The notes beneath the pieces were generated by a model that was not told the DNA's origin, made no database searches, and was given only the letters and a program-made list of their open reading frames with translations. Below, piece by piece: positions 6,575-12,968 of a stretch of 25,381 bases of DNA (the stretch's first letter is position 1; the number at the start of each line of letters is the position of its first letter). Location: NCBI GenBank assembly GCA_043797305.1, contig JAZDPW010000026.1, forward strand, positions 1 through 25,381. Reading direction: 5' to 3'. Both the position numbers and the translations under genes were made by a program. The stretch comes from CAZGHF01 sp043797305 (GTDB taxonomy: Bacteria; Patescibacteriota; Minisyncoccia; UBA6257; GWB1-50-10).

Positions 6575-6923
6575 AAGAAGAAAATTACTCAACGATAAAA
6601 GGGAAAGAAGAGCGAAAAGAGTGCGGGCAAAAGTCAGGGGTACGGCGGAGACACCGCGGCTTTCCGTTTTCCGGAGCCATAACAACATTTACGTTCAGCT
6701 TATTGATGATTTTTCCAAAAAAACTCTCGCTTCCGTTTCGTCCTACAAGATGAAAGGTAAGGAGAAAAAAACCGAAATTGCGAAGAAAATCGGTGAAGCC
6801 ATTGCCGAAAAAGCCAAAGAATTGGGCATCAGCAAAGCCGTTTTTGACAGAGGTTCGTATCATTATCACGGCCGGATAAAACAGGTTCACGAAGGGGCGA
6901 GGGGTAAAGGATTGAAAATTTAA
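6570..6923 (+). CDS. rplR: 50S ribosomal protein L18 (uL18)
   Basis: L18 binds 5S rRNA together with L5. The start chosen is ATG at 6570, giving 117 residues beginning MKRRKLLNDKRERRAKRVRAK, the normal L18 length. A longer in-frame ATG at 6561 would add only M-W-G and lies within the inverted-repeat arm of the inserted element, so it is less likely. Conserved segments are TPRLSVFRSHNNIYVQLIDD and the C-terminal FDRGSYHYHGRIKQVHEGARGKGL in family style (residues about 92-115). The G-run before the start (GGGGG) could act as a weak ribosome-binding site but is part of the repeat arm. Confidence 0.95.
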   Translation: MKRRKLLNDKRERRAKRVRAKVRGTAETPRLSVFRSHNNIYVQLIDDFSKKTLASVSSYKMKGKEKKTEIAKKIGEAIAEKAKELGISKAVFDRGSYHYHGRIKQVHEGARGKGLKI

Positions 6924-6929
6924 ATCAAA

Positions 6930-7403
6930 ATGTTTAGAGGAAAAAGAACCGAGAAAAAAGAGTTTCAGGAAAAAACCATCGAGGTGAGGCGGGTAACCCG
7001 CGTTATGGCCGGCGGTAAGCGTTTCAGTTTCCGGGCGGCGGTGGTAATCGGCGACTTGAGGGGAAGAGTCGGTTTTGGGGTAGCTAAGGGATTGGACGTC
7101 GCCCAGGCCGTTCAAAAAGCGATAGTTCAGGCGAGGAAGGGGATGATTTCGGTGCCCTTGAAGGACAACCGGACTCTTCTTTTCGATGTGGACGGCAAGT
7201 ACGGCGCGGCCAGGGTTCGTCTGAAGCCGGCCCGGCCCAGCCATGGTCTTATTGCCGGTGGCCCGGTTCGGAACGTGCTTGAATTTGTGGGCGTAAAGGA
7301 TGTTTCGGCAAAAATTTTGGGCAGTACCACGAATAAAGTAAACAACGCGAAAGCCACTATTATGGCTCTCAAAAAATTCAAAAATGCAGATTCACAATCT
7401 TAA
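6930..7403 (+). CDS. rpsE: 30S ribosomal protein S5 (uS5)
   Basis: S5, a small-subunit protein involved in decoding fidelity and mRNA entry. The N-terminal double-stranded RNA-binding-like domain shows RRVTRVMAGGKRFSFRA followed by GRVGFGVAKGLDVAQAVQKA, and the C-terminal domain carries ARVRLKPARPSHGLIAGGPVR in family style and LGSTTNKVNNAKAT. The 157 residues are near the usual length. The gene overlaps rplO by 20 bases. No rpmD (L30) lies between it and rplO, unlike most bacteria. Confidence 0.97.
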   Translation: MFRGKRTEKKEFQEKTIEVRRVTRVMAGGKRFSFRAAVVIGDLRGRVGFGVAKGLDVAQAVQKAIVQARKGMISVPLKDNRTLLFDVDGKYGAARVRLKPARPSHGLIAGGPVRNVLEFVGVKDVSAKILGSTTNKVNNAKATIMALKKFKNADSQS

Positions 7404-7800
7404 AAATTCCAATAAGAAGGATAAAAAGAGAGTGGGCCGGGGCGGCAAGCGCGGCACTTATTCCGGCCGGGGTCAAAAGGGGCAGCGGTCAAGGTCCGGC
7501 CATCGCATCCGGCCGGCTTTTCGCGACCTCCTGATTAGAATTCCCAAACTCCGCGGCGTGAAAAACAGGTCGTTTCGGCCGAAGTTTCTCGTGTTGAACA
7601 TCGGCGACCTGGAGAAGCTCGCCAAAGACGGCGTTTTGGACAAAAAGGTCCTCTTGGAAAAGAAAATAATCAAAAGAGCCAATCAGCCGGTTAAGGTGCT
7701 CTCAATGGGCGACCTGAAGAAGCCGCTTACGATTGAAGGGCTCGCCGTTTCGGAAAAAGCGAAAGAGAAGATATTGAAAAGCGGTGGTACAATAAAATAA
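7384..7800 (+). CDS. rplO: 50S ribosomal protein L15 (uL15)
   Basis: L15, a late-assembly large-subunit protein. The glycine- and arginine-rich N-terminal extension is present (KRVGRGGKRGTYSGRGQKGQ at about residues 16-35) followed by FRDLLIRIPKLRG and the C-terminal globular domain with a VSEKAKEKILKSGGTI ending. The 138 residues are close to family length. It starts inside the 3' end of rpsE, showing translational coupling, and secY follows after 5 bases. Confidence 0.95.
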   Translation: MQIHNLKNSNKKDKKRVGRGGKRGTYSGRGQKGQRSRSGHRIRPAFRDLLIRIPKLRGVKNRSFRPKFLVLNIGDLEKLAKDGVLDKKVLLEKKIIKRANQPVKVLSMGDLKKPLTIEGLAVSEKAKEKILKSGGTIK

Positions 7801-7805
7801 TATAG

Positions 7806-9077
7806 ATGAAAAAGATTTTCCAAATCTTTAAAATCCCGGACCTCAGGAAGAAAATCTTGATGGTCGCTTTTCTGCTTCTCGTTTTCCGGCTTTTTGCGGC
7901 CATTCCCATTCCCGGCATCGATGCGGTGCGGCTCAACGAGTTTTTCTCTTCGAACCAGCTTTTCGGATTCTTGAACATTTTCTCGGGCGGGGGACTGACC
8001 AATCTTTCGGTGATGATGTTGGGCGTCGGTCCTTACATCACGGCGGTCATTATCATGCAGCTTTTGACCATAATATTCCCCAGCCTTAAAAAGGCTTACT
8101 ACGAAGAGGGAGCCGAAGGCAGGGCCAAGTTCAACCGTTATTCGAGGTGGCTTACCATTCCGCTCGCCGCGCTTCAATCCTACGGTTTCCTGAACCTTTT
8201 GATTTCCCAAAATGTTCTTATTCGTCCGTCGCTTGTGGGAATCTCGGCCAACGTCGCCGTGATTACCGCCGGGAGCGTGTTTCTGATGTGGATCGGCGAG
8301 CTTATTTCCGAGTACAAAGTCGGAAACGGCATATCGCTCATTATTTTTGCCGGTATTGTCTCTTCCTTGCCGCAGATGGTTTCTTCCGGACTTCTCACTT
8401 ACACCACCGCCATCCTGCCGACTTACATCGCTTTCATAGTTCTTTCCGTCATTGTCATTGCTGGCGTTGTTTTTATAAACGAAGGCGAAAGAAAAATCCC
8501 CATTGCTTATGCCAAACAGGTTCGCGGCAACAAGTTGTACGGCGGCGTTTCGAGCTATCTGCCGCTCAAGGTCAATCAGGCCGGTGTTATTCCCATAATT
8601 TTCGCCATTTCAATCCTCCTTTTCCCGCAGTTTATCGCTCAGGCCGCTTCCATTTTCTCGCCGGACCTTTCCTTGAAGCTGAACGATATCGTGATGGGGG
8701 TGTTTAACAACATCTTTTTCTACAGCGCCCTCTATTTCATTCTCGTTGTCGTATTCACTTATTTTTACACGGCAATCACTTTCGACCCGAAAGAAATCGC
8801 CAAAAATCTCCAGCGGGCCGGCGGTTTTATTCCCGGCATCCGGCCGGGCGAGGCGACTTCGGCGGCAATTTCAAACGTTGTTCGCCGGACCACTTTCTTC
8901 GGCGCGCTTTTCCTCGGTGTTATCGCCATTTTGCCGAACATCACCCAGATTGTAACGGGCATTAAATCCTTGACTATCGGCGGCACGGCCCTCCTCATTG
9001 TGGTGGCGGTCGCGCTTGAAGTAATGAGGCAGGTGGAATCCCAGCTTTTGGTTCGCGAATACGAGGGAATACTTTAA
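7806..9077 (+). CDS. secY: Preprotein translocase subunit SecY
   Basis: SecY, the channel-forming subunit of the Sec translocon in the cytoplasmic membrane. The 423 residues contain about ten hydrophobic segments. The first is followed by AIPIPGIDA, a typical SecY sequence, and the plug region (SGGGLTNLSVMMLGVGPYITA) comes after. Family landmarks include EYKVGNGISLIIFAGI, the cytosolic loop RGNKLYGGVSSYLPLKVNQAGVIPIIFA (split here by position, about residues 239-266) and the FNNIFFYSALYFI helix. It sits at its classical place after rplO and before adk and partners the secA gene at 18724. Confidence 0.98.
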   Translation: MKKIFQIFKIPDLRKKILMVAFLLLVFRLFAAIPIPGIDAVRLNEFFSSNQLFGFLNIFSGGGLTNLSVMMLGVGPYITAVIIMQLLTIIFPSLKKAYYEEGAEGRAKFNRYSRWLTIPLAALQSYGFLNLLISQNVLIRPSLVGISANVAVITAGSVFLMWIGELISEYKVGNGISLIIFAGIVSSLPQMVSSGLLTYTTAILPTYIAFIVLSVIVIAGVVFINEGERKIPIAYAKQVRGNKLYGGVSSYLPLKVNQAGVIPIIFAISILLFPQFIAQAASIFSPDLSLKLNDIVMGVFNNIFFYSALYFILVVVFTYFYTAITFDPKEIAKNLQRAGGFIPGIRPGEATSAAISNVVRRTTFFGALFLGVIAILPNITQIVTGIKSLTIGGTALLIVVAVALEVMRQVESQLLVREYEGIL

Positions 9078-9094
9078 TATTGTATTATTAACTC

Positions 9095-9778
9095 ATGCAG
9101 AAACAGGCGGTGGTAATCTACGGGCCGCCGGGGAGCGGCAAAGGGACTCAAGCCGACCTTTTGGCGCGGAAGTACAACTTCGTTCATTTCGACACCGGCC
9201 GATATATTGAGGCGGTCGTTCGCGACCCGGCTCTGCAGAAAAATCCCGTCATTCGCCGCGAGCGGAAACTTTTTGATACCGGAATACTTTGCACCCCGAA
9301 ATGGGTTTTGAAAATCGTGCGTGATGCAACCAAGAGAGTCTTTGATGCCGGATACGGCATTGTCTACAGCGGTTCGCCGCGAACTCTTTTCGAAGCTCTC
9401 GGCGACAAAGGCCAGAGGGGGCTTTTTGCGGCTTTAATCGGGCTTTATGGAAAGAAAAACATTACTGTTTTGAAGCTGTGCATTAAGTCCCAAACCTCGA
9501 TTAAAAGGAACTCCAACCGTTTGGTCTGTTCCGTTTGCGGTTTGCCGATTTTGGCGGCTTCAAAACTAAGGAATTGCTCCTTCTGCAGCGGGCCGGCAAG
9601 ACGGAGGACCTTGGATAAGCCGGAAGTGATAAAAGTCCGCCTTAAAGAGTACGAAGAAAGAACTTTGCCGCTCGTAAAGGAAGCCAAAAAGTTGAGCATT
9701 AAAGTAAAGGATGTAAACGGTGAGCCGGCGCCTTACAAGGTTCACGCGGAAATCATAAAAAAGATCGGTTTAAAGTGA
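9095..9778 (+). CDS. adk: Adenylate kinase family protein with zinc lid
   Basis: Adenylate kinase-like nucleoside monophosphate kinase, expected to interconvert ATP + AMP and 2 ADP. The P-loop GPPGSGKGT is at residues 10-18. The NMP-binding region reads F-D-T-G-R. The lid has two CxxC pairs (C145/C148, C161/C164), a zinc-binding form, and then RTLDKPEVIKVRLKEYEERT, the conserved C-terminal part. The motif that is normally DGFPRT is SGSPRT here (residues 92-97), so the conserved Asp is replaced by Ser. Its place between secY and map is standard for adk. The gene overlaps map by 4 bases. Specificity for AMP is likely but the altered motif leaves doubt. Confidence 0.88.
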   Translation: MQKQAVVIYGPPGSGKGTQADLLARKYNFVHFDTGRYIEAVVRDPALQKNPVIRRERKLFDTGILCTPKWVLKIVRDATKRVFDAGYGIVYSGSPRTLFEALGDKGQRGLFAALIGLYGKKNITVLKLCIKSQTSIKRNSNRLVCSVCGLPILAASKLRNCSFCSGPARRRTLDKPEVIKVRLKEYEERTLPLVKEAKKLSIKVKDVNGEPAPYKVHAEIIKKIGLK

Positions 9779-10536
9779 TTCGTCTTAAGTCGGAAAAAGA
9801 TCTTGAGTTTTTAAGGCAATCGGGAAAAATTCTTGCTTCCGTTCTCGAAACTTTGAAAAGTTGCGCGAAAGAAGGCGTAAAACTTTCTTATCTCGACGAA
9901 CTTGCCGAAAAACTCATCAAGGAAGCCGGTGGCAAGCCCGCCTTTTTGGGATATAAGCCGGAAGGAGTGAAAACGCCTTACCCGGCTTCAATTTGCGCTT
10001 CCGTAAACGAAGTAGTTGTCCACGGCCTTCCCGGTAGCTATGTTTTAAAGAAAGGCGATGTTCTTAAGATTGACGCGGGAGTAAATTACAAAGGTTACAT
10101 TACCGACGCGGCGGTTACGGTCGCCATCTTGCCGGTATCATTCGAAGCGGGGGAACTCATAGCTGCTACCGAAAAATCTCTCTATGAAGCCATAAACGTC
10201 ATGGTGCCCGGAGGACACCTGGGCGATATTGGAGCGGCAGTGGAAGGAACGGTAAAGAAGGCCGGTTTTAAAATCATCAAAAACCTTACCGGCCACGGCG
10301 TGGGTTTTGACCTTCACGAAGACCCGTCGGTTTATAACTTCGGCAATCGTGGCGAGGGGATGGAATTGAAGGAGGGGATGGTTCTTGCAATCGAGCCGAT
10401 GGTGAGCATAAGTTCCTCTCGCGCCATTCAGCATGAAGACGACAGCTTTGTGACGGAAGACGGCAGCTTAAGCGCCCACTTCGAGCACACCATCGCCATT
10501 ACCAAGGATGGTCCCGAAATCTTGACCAGAGTTTAA
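9775..10536 (+). CDS. map: Methionine aminopeptidase, type I
   Basis: Methionine aminopeptidase removes the initiator methionine from new proteins. All five metal ligands of the pita-bread fold are in place: D100 (KIDAG), D111 (ITDAA), H174 (GHGVG), E207 (AIEPM) and E237 (HFEHT). The substrate-binding histidine H83 (VVHGLP) and H181 are also present. The 253 residues correspond to the type I form without an N-terminal zinc domain. The start is GTG at 9775, overlapping the adk stop in GTGA, so it is coupled to adk. It is the last gene of the ribosomal operon here; infA and rpsM do not follow. Confidence 0.96.
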   Translation: MIRLKSEKDLEFLRQSGKILASVLETLKSCAKEGVKLSYLDELAEKLIKEAGGKPAFLGYKPEGVKTPYPASICASVNEVVVHGLPGSYVLKKGDVLKIDAGVNYKGYITDAAVTVAILPVSFEAGELIAATEKSLYEAINVMVPGGHLGDIGAAVEGTVKKAGFKIIKNLTGHGVGFDLHEDPSVYNFGNRGEGMELKEGMVLAIEPMVSISSSRAIQHEDDSFVTEDGSLSAHFEHTIAITKDGPEILTRV

Positions 10537-10543
10537 GTAAGGC

Positions 10544-10731
10544 TAAACACACTCTCTCAATAGTAGGCCTCACTCGCTAAAATTATCCTCGCTTGTCGTT
10601 GGAAGTCACGAAAAATAACGAACTCAACCTCGCTTCGCTTGGGATTTAGACAGCGTCATTTTTCTACTTCCTTCCTCCTCGCTCGGTAATTTAAACGCTC
10701 CTTCAGCAATACTCTTTCGGGAGTGTGTTTA
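10544..10731. repeat. Nested imperfect palindromic element after map
   Basis: An outer perfect 11-bp inverted repeat TAAACACACTC (10544-10554) / GAGTGTGTTTA (10721-10731) encloses further matching arms in order: AAATTA (10580-10585) with TAATTT (10687-10692), GGAAGT (10601-10606) with ACTTCC (10666-10671), AAAAAT (10611-10616) with ATTTTT (10658-10663), ACG with CGT, and CTCAA (10623-10627) with TTGGG (10639-10643). The arms are collinear, so the whole 188 bases can fold into one long irregular hairpin. No coding region is supported. It could be a structured 3' UTR or a degenerate palindromic mobile repeat. Confidence 0.5.
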
Positions 10732-10753
10732 ACTCCGGGAGGTTATGTTTCGG

Positions 10754-10779
10754 CACTACGATATGTCGTAGTGTTTTTT
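10754..10779 (+). terminator. Intrinsic terminator of the ribosomal operon/map
   Basis: A perfect 8-bp stem, CACTACGA (10754-10761) and TCGTAGTG (10766-10773), closes a TATG loop and is followed by six T residues. This is a textbook rho-independent terminator for plus-strand transcription ending after map. On the minus strand it lacks a T tract directly after the stem. Confidence 0.85.
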
Positions 10780-10802
10780 CAGTGAGGGTTTGAGGTGGGA
10801 GA

Positions 10803-11006
10803 TTATAGAGGTTCTTCGTCGTCTCCTAAGACACGTCCTCTATGCTCTCTGATCACTTCAGGTTTTGAAGAAATCAAAATAATAATTGCAAGTATTGTAG
10901 AAATCCAAGAGGCAACGTAATATTCACGCAACCCAAAAACAAAAGCGGCGAAAAAAAGGAAAATAGCTACTGATGTTGATTTTGAGTATGTTTTTTGGAA
11001 TTTCAC
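10803..11006 (-). CDS. Small membrane protein with two predicted helices
   Basis: Product of 67 residues that I do not recognise. The N-terminus is polar (MKFQKTYSKST), followed by two hydrophobic stretches at about residues 12-25 and 31-46 joined by a short R-E-Y-Y linker, then a charged C-terminal tail ending in acidic residues (GDDEEPL). It probably spans the membrane twice. The start is GTG at 11004-11006 and overlaps the stop of the upstream nuclease-like gene by 4 bases, so the two are translationally coupled and likely act together. Base composition is AT-rich relative to the ribosomal genes. Confidence 0.6.
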   Translation of the reverse strand: MKFQKTYSKSTSVAIFLFFAAFVFGLREYYVASWISTILAIIILISSKPEVIREHRGRVLGDDEEPL

Positions 11007-11554
11007 ACCTCGAGAGTTTTGATAAATAAATTCCGTTTCAGTTGGTTTTCAGGTATAAAAAAAGCATCTTGTTTCCTTGGGTTTATCCAAATGTATAAAT
11101 TAATATTATTTATTATTGGTCTTATTCTTTTTGAAGTGTCTTCCCTTCCGTCGTATAAATTGGTTTTATTTCCATCACTATCAGAGTAAATAGCATAACC
11201 TCGAATAGCTTGAAGTAAGTCAATATGGTCGCCTTTAAAACCCACAAAGATTAAGATCTTTGGGAGGTTAAAATTTTTAAGTTGCTTTTGTGCTTCATAA
11301 ATCTTTTTTCTTACCTTCAGCGGCGTATTGTCTGGGCGTGTCCAAAAATAATTCTCTTTTTTTCTTTTCCAGCCAGTTTTTGGTGATGGCTCCACATATT
11401 CTAAATCTTTTACTTCGCAAACAGCAACCCTTTTTCCATTTTTGTAAATAAAAAAATCTGGCGTTTTATTTTCACTCTCTTTTATATTCATAAGATTTAC
11501 TCCGAATCTTTCTTCAAGAAGATCTTGAGCGATTTTTTCTCCCCGTGTAGACAT
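11003..11554 (-). CDS. PD-(D/E)XK nuclease-like hypothetical protein
   Basis: The 183-residue product has a candidate PD-(D/E)XK nuclease core: T-P-D-F-F at residues 31-35 with D33, and a strand K-R-V-A-V-C-E-V-K-D at 41-50 with E47-x-K49, preceded by a helix with E16. These are the spacing and strand pattern of restriction-endonuclease-like folds. Later come a basic segment (GWKRKKENYFWTRPDN) and a Rossmann-like strand LPKILIFVGFKGDH. I cannot name the family; the nuclease call rests on the motif only. It sits between a secreted protein gene and the small membrane protein on the minus strand. A defence or DNA-processing role is possible but unproven. Confidence 0.55.
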   Translation of the reverse strand: MSTRGEKIAQDLLEERFGVNLMNIKESENKTPDFFIYKNGKRVAVCEVKDLEYVEPSPKTGWKRKKENYFWTRPDNTPLKVRKKIYEAQKQLKNFNLPKILIFVGFKGDHIDLLQAIRGYAIYSDSDGNKTNLYDGREDTSKRIRPIINNINLYIWINPRKQDAFFIPENQLKRNLFIKTLEV

Positions 11555-11569
11555 ATACTTTAAAAAAAC

Positions 11570-12487
11570 CTACTTACAAAAAACCCTACTTTTCGTTTCT
11601 GCTTCTATGCCACCGCATTCTAGGATTTTAGCTTGGGCGGTCAGTCTGATTCGAAATGTTTGACCAGCCGGGATGGTGGGAGTTTCTAATGAAAGCCCTC
11701 CAAATTCTACGATTGATAATCGTTCTGCCCAGACGTCGATCAAGTCTGCGCAGGTCATTATTTGTCCTGTGATGTCATCTAAACAACTTCCAGAATTATT
11801 GTATAAAGCTGCTTGTAATTTAGCAGGCAATTCAATCTTGGTTATTTTTTCAAAGATTTTTTGCCAAGTATATAGCTTTTGAGGTGGCTGATAAGACAAG
11901 TCATAAGGATTTAAATTGGCGGGGTCATTAAATCTTTCTATAGCAAAAGAAAATTCGATTGGATTGTTTCCGCCGTATTTTGGTAATTTACTTTTGAAAA
12001 TTTCTGGAGAAATTTTGAATTTTAGGTACTGTAGCTTCAGATCTTCGCTTGAGGAAGCAGTGATAAGAAATAGGGCGTTTTGAGTATTTAACGGAGGGTT
12101 AATGGAAAGAAACGGTTCTGGTTGGGGTAATGCCGGATTGTTATTTATGTCTTGAGATTGCTGAGTATTATTAACTACCTCCATTACCGGAGCCTTATTA
12201 CTATCTTCTTTCTCTTTAACTTCCGCTTCCAAATTTTGGACAGCGTTTGTAAGGTTTTCTATTTGTTTGTTTAGTTGCGCTATATTTTCTTTCTGCTCGT
12301 TCTGAGAATCAGACTTGATATTTTCTGTCTTTACTATCGTTACTTCAGGTGATGTGGTTGATGAATTATTCTCGGCTATTTGAGGTAGGGTAGAGGGAGT
12401 TGGTTGAGCAATAAGGCCGACGCTTATAAGGAGACCGGTGACTGCCGTAGCAACTTTGATAAAAATGGAATTAAAAAGGTCTAGCAT
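11570..12487 (-). CDS. Hypothetical secreted or membrane-anchored coiled-coil protein
   Basis: A 305-residue protein of unknown function. The first about 28 residues form a hydrophobic export signal or anchor (F-I-K-V-A-T-A-V-T-G-L-L-I-S-V-G-L-I-A). A polar Ser/Thr/Asn-rich linker follows, then a predicted coiled coil at about residues 60-95 (NEQKENIAQLNKQIENLTNA, continuing in heptads). After a proline-rich hinge the C-terminal half is a globular domain with several beta-like strands and four cysteines (two near GSCLDDITGQIMTC, two near the end), which could form disulphides outside the cell. No Shine-Dalgarno precedes the ATG, and a -10-like element lies only 7 bases upstream, so the mRNA may be leaderless. 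Confidence 0.65.
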   Translation of the reverse strand: MLDLFNSIFIKVATAVTGLLISVGLIAQPTPSTLPQIAENNSSTTSPEVTIVKTENIKSDSQNEQKENIAQLNKQIENLTNAVQNLEAEVKEKEDSNKAPVMEVVNNTQQSQDINNNPALPQPEPFLSINPPLNTQNALFLITASSSEDLKLQYLKFKISPEIFKSKLPKYGGNNPIEFSFAIERFNDPANLNPYDLSYQPPQKLYTWQKIFEKITKIELPAKLQAALYNNSGSCLDDITGQIMTCADLIDVWAERLSIVEFGGLSLETPTIPAGQTFRIRLTAQAKILECGGIEAETKSRVFCK

Positions 12488-12494
12488 TTTCTTA

Positions 12495-12523
12495 TTTATC
12501 CCATTTTACTTCCTGTTTGTAAA
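12495..12523 (-). promoter_or_regulatory. Candidate promoter for the minus-strand accessory operon
   Basis: Read on the minus strand, TTTACA (12518-12523) and GATAAA (12495-12500) are separated by 17 bases. The -10 match is 4/6. Transcription would begin at or within a few bases of the ATG at 12487, giving a leaderless message. Low certainty without expression data. Confidence 0.3.
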
Positions 12524-12551
12524 GACAACCTCTTTTCTTTTTCAAGCCAGC

Positions 12552-12579
12552 TTTCCGAAAAATCCTATTGTGGTATAAA
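12552..12579 (+). promoter_or_regulatory. Candidate extended -10 promoter of the cysteine-rich mini-ORF
   Basis: TGGTATAAA at 12571-12579 fits an extended -10 element (TGnTATAAT-like). The -35 region (TTTCCG, 12552-12557, 16-base spacer) is weak, which is usual when the extended -10 is present. It lies about 30 bases before the Shine-Dalgarno GGAGGT of the downstream ORF. Confidence 0.4.
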
Positions 12580-12607
12580 TAAGACAGAACCTCGACTGGA
12601 GGTGGAT

Positions 12608-12817
12608 ATGTGCTGGAGAGACGATGTTCGGATGCAGCGGTGGTGTTCGTTTTGTGGCCAGCCCTACTACGGCGACTTGGGTCACAGGAACTGTCCCAGG
12701 TTTCGAAAAGAGGAGAACAACCCTCCTTCGGGACAGAGGACGGCTCCTCGGACACGAACCAACCGGGCGAGGTTATCGCTTCCGAGACAACCTAGAAGAA
12801 CTCCGGTTCCTGAGTGA
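12608..12817 (+). CDS. Cysteine-rich mini-protein, possible zinc knuckle
   Basis: A 69-residue ORF from ATG at 12608 (a GTG at 12602 is also in frame but lies inside the ribosome-binding site). GGAGGT at 12598-12603 is a strong Shine-Dalgarno with proper spacing, in contrast to the core genes here. The N-terminal half has M-C-W-R-D-D and then WCSFCGQPYYGDLGHRNCP, with CxxC and HxxC pairs that could hold one zinc. The C-terminal half is rich in R, P and T and has no visible fold. Promoter-like bases lie upstream and a strong hairpin downstream, so it looks like an independent transcript. All three plus frames are open here, so coding is likely but not certain. I do not recognise a family. Confidence 0.45.
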   Translation: MCWRDDVRMQRWCSFCGQPYYGDLGHRNCPRFRKEENNPPSGQRTAPRTRTNRARLSLPRQPRRTPVPE

Positions 12818-12824
12818 GCATCGA

Positions 12825-12856
12825 GGGCGGGTCACGGATAGTATCGTGACCCGCCC
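12825..12856 (+). terminator. Strong hairpin terminator after the mini-ORF
   Basis: A perfect 12-bp GC-rich stem, GGGCGGGTCACG (12825-12836) and CGTGACCCGCCC (12845-12856), with an 8-base loop, extended by an A-T pair. It begins 7 bases after the mini-ORF stop. The following bases (TTCGCACTTT) make only a weak T tract, but the stem is very stable. Confidence 0.65.
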
Positions 12857-12888
12857 TTCGCACTTTCAAGATAGACAATTTAAATGAG

Positions 12889-12926
12889 TTTTCTACTGTA
12901 TAACCGATCGGTTATACAGTAGAAAA
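12889..12926. repeat. 38-bp perfect palindrome
   Basis: The arm TTTTCTACTGTATAACCGA (12889-12907) is followed immediately by its exact reverse complement (12908-12926), with no spacer and CGATCG at the centre. It is not organised as a terminator for plus-strand transcripts, since the hairpin ends in A residues. It may bind a dimeric protein, act as a recombination site or mark an insertion scar. Function unknown. Confidence 0.7.
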
Positions 12927-12950
12927 GGTGATATGATACGTCATATCACC
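12923..12950 (-). terminator. Intrinsic terminator of the dprA-topA-Nudix operon
   Basis: On the minus strand a perfect 10-bp stem GGTGATATGA / TCATATCACC (12927-12950) with a 4-base loop is followed by TTTTC, the start of the adjacent palindrome. It is located 18 bases after the Nudix stop codon and is the likely end of that transcript. Confidence 0.7.
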
Positions 12951-12968
12951 GAGTGGAGTTGATTGAAT

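Noticed and set aside
8147..8707. Long plus-strand ORF inside secY
   Set aside because: Alternative-frame shadow of secY; composition rich in R, H and C without motifs.
12492..12755. Minus-strand ORF of 87 residues just upstream of the secreted protein gene
   Set aside because: It is antisense to the cysteine-rich mini-ORF, is rich in S, P and R without any motif, has no ribosome-binding site, and runs through the promoter and start region of the plus-strand unit.
12624..12887. Plus-strand frame-3 ORF overlapping the mini-ORF, with a protein-like stretch Y-R-F-R-D-N-L-E-E-L
   Set aside because: It continues through the strong terminator hairpin and lacks its own ribosome-binding site. A frameshift linking it to the mini-ORF was considered but cannot be supported.
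12889..12926. 38-bp palindrome as a plus-strand intrinsic terminator
   Set aside because: The hairpin would end in A residues and is followed by GGTGAT, not a T tract.
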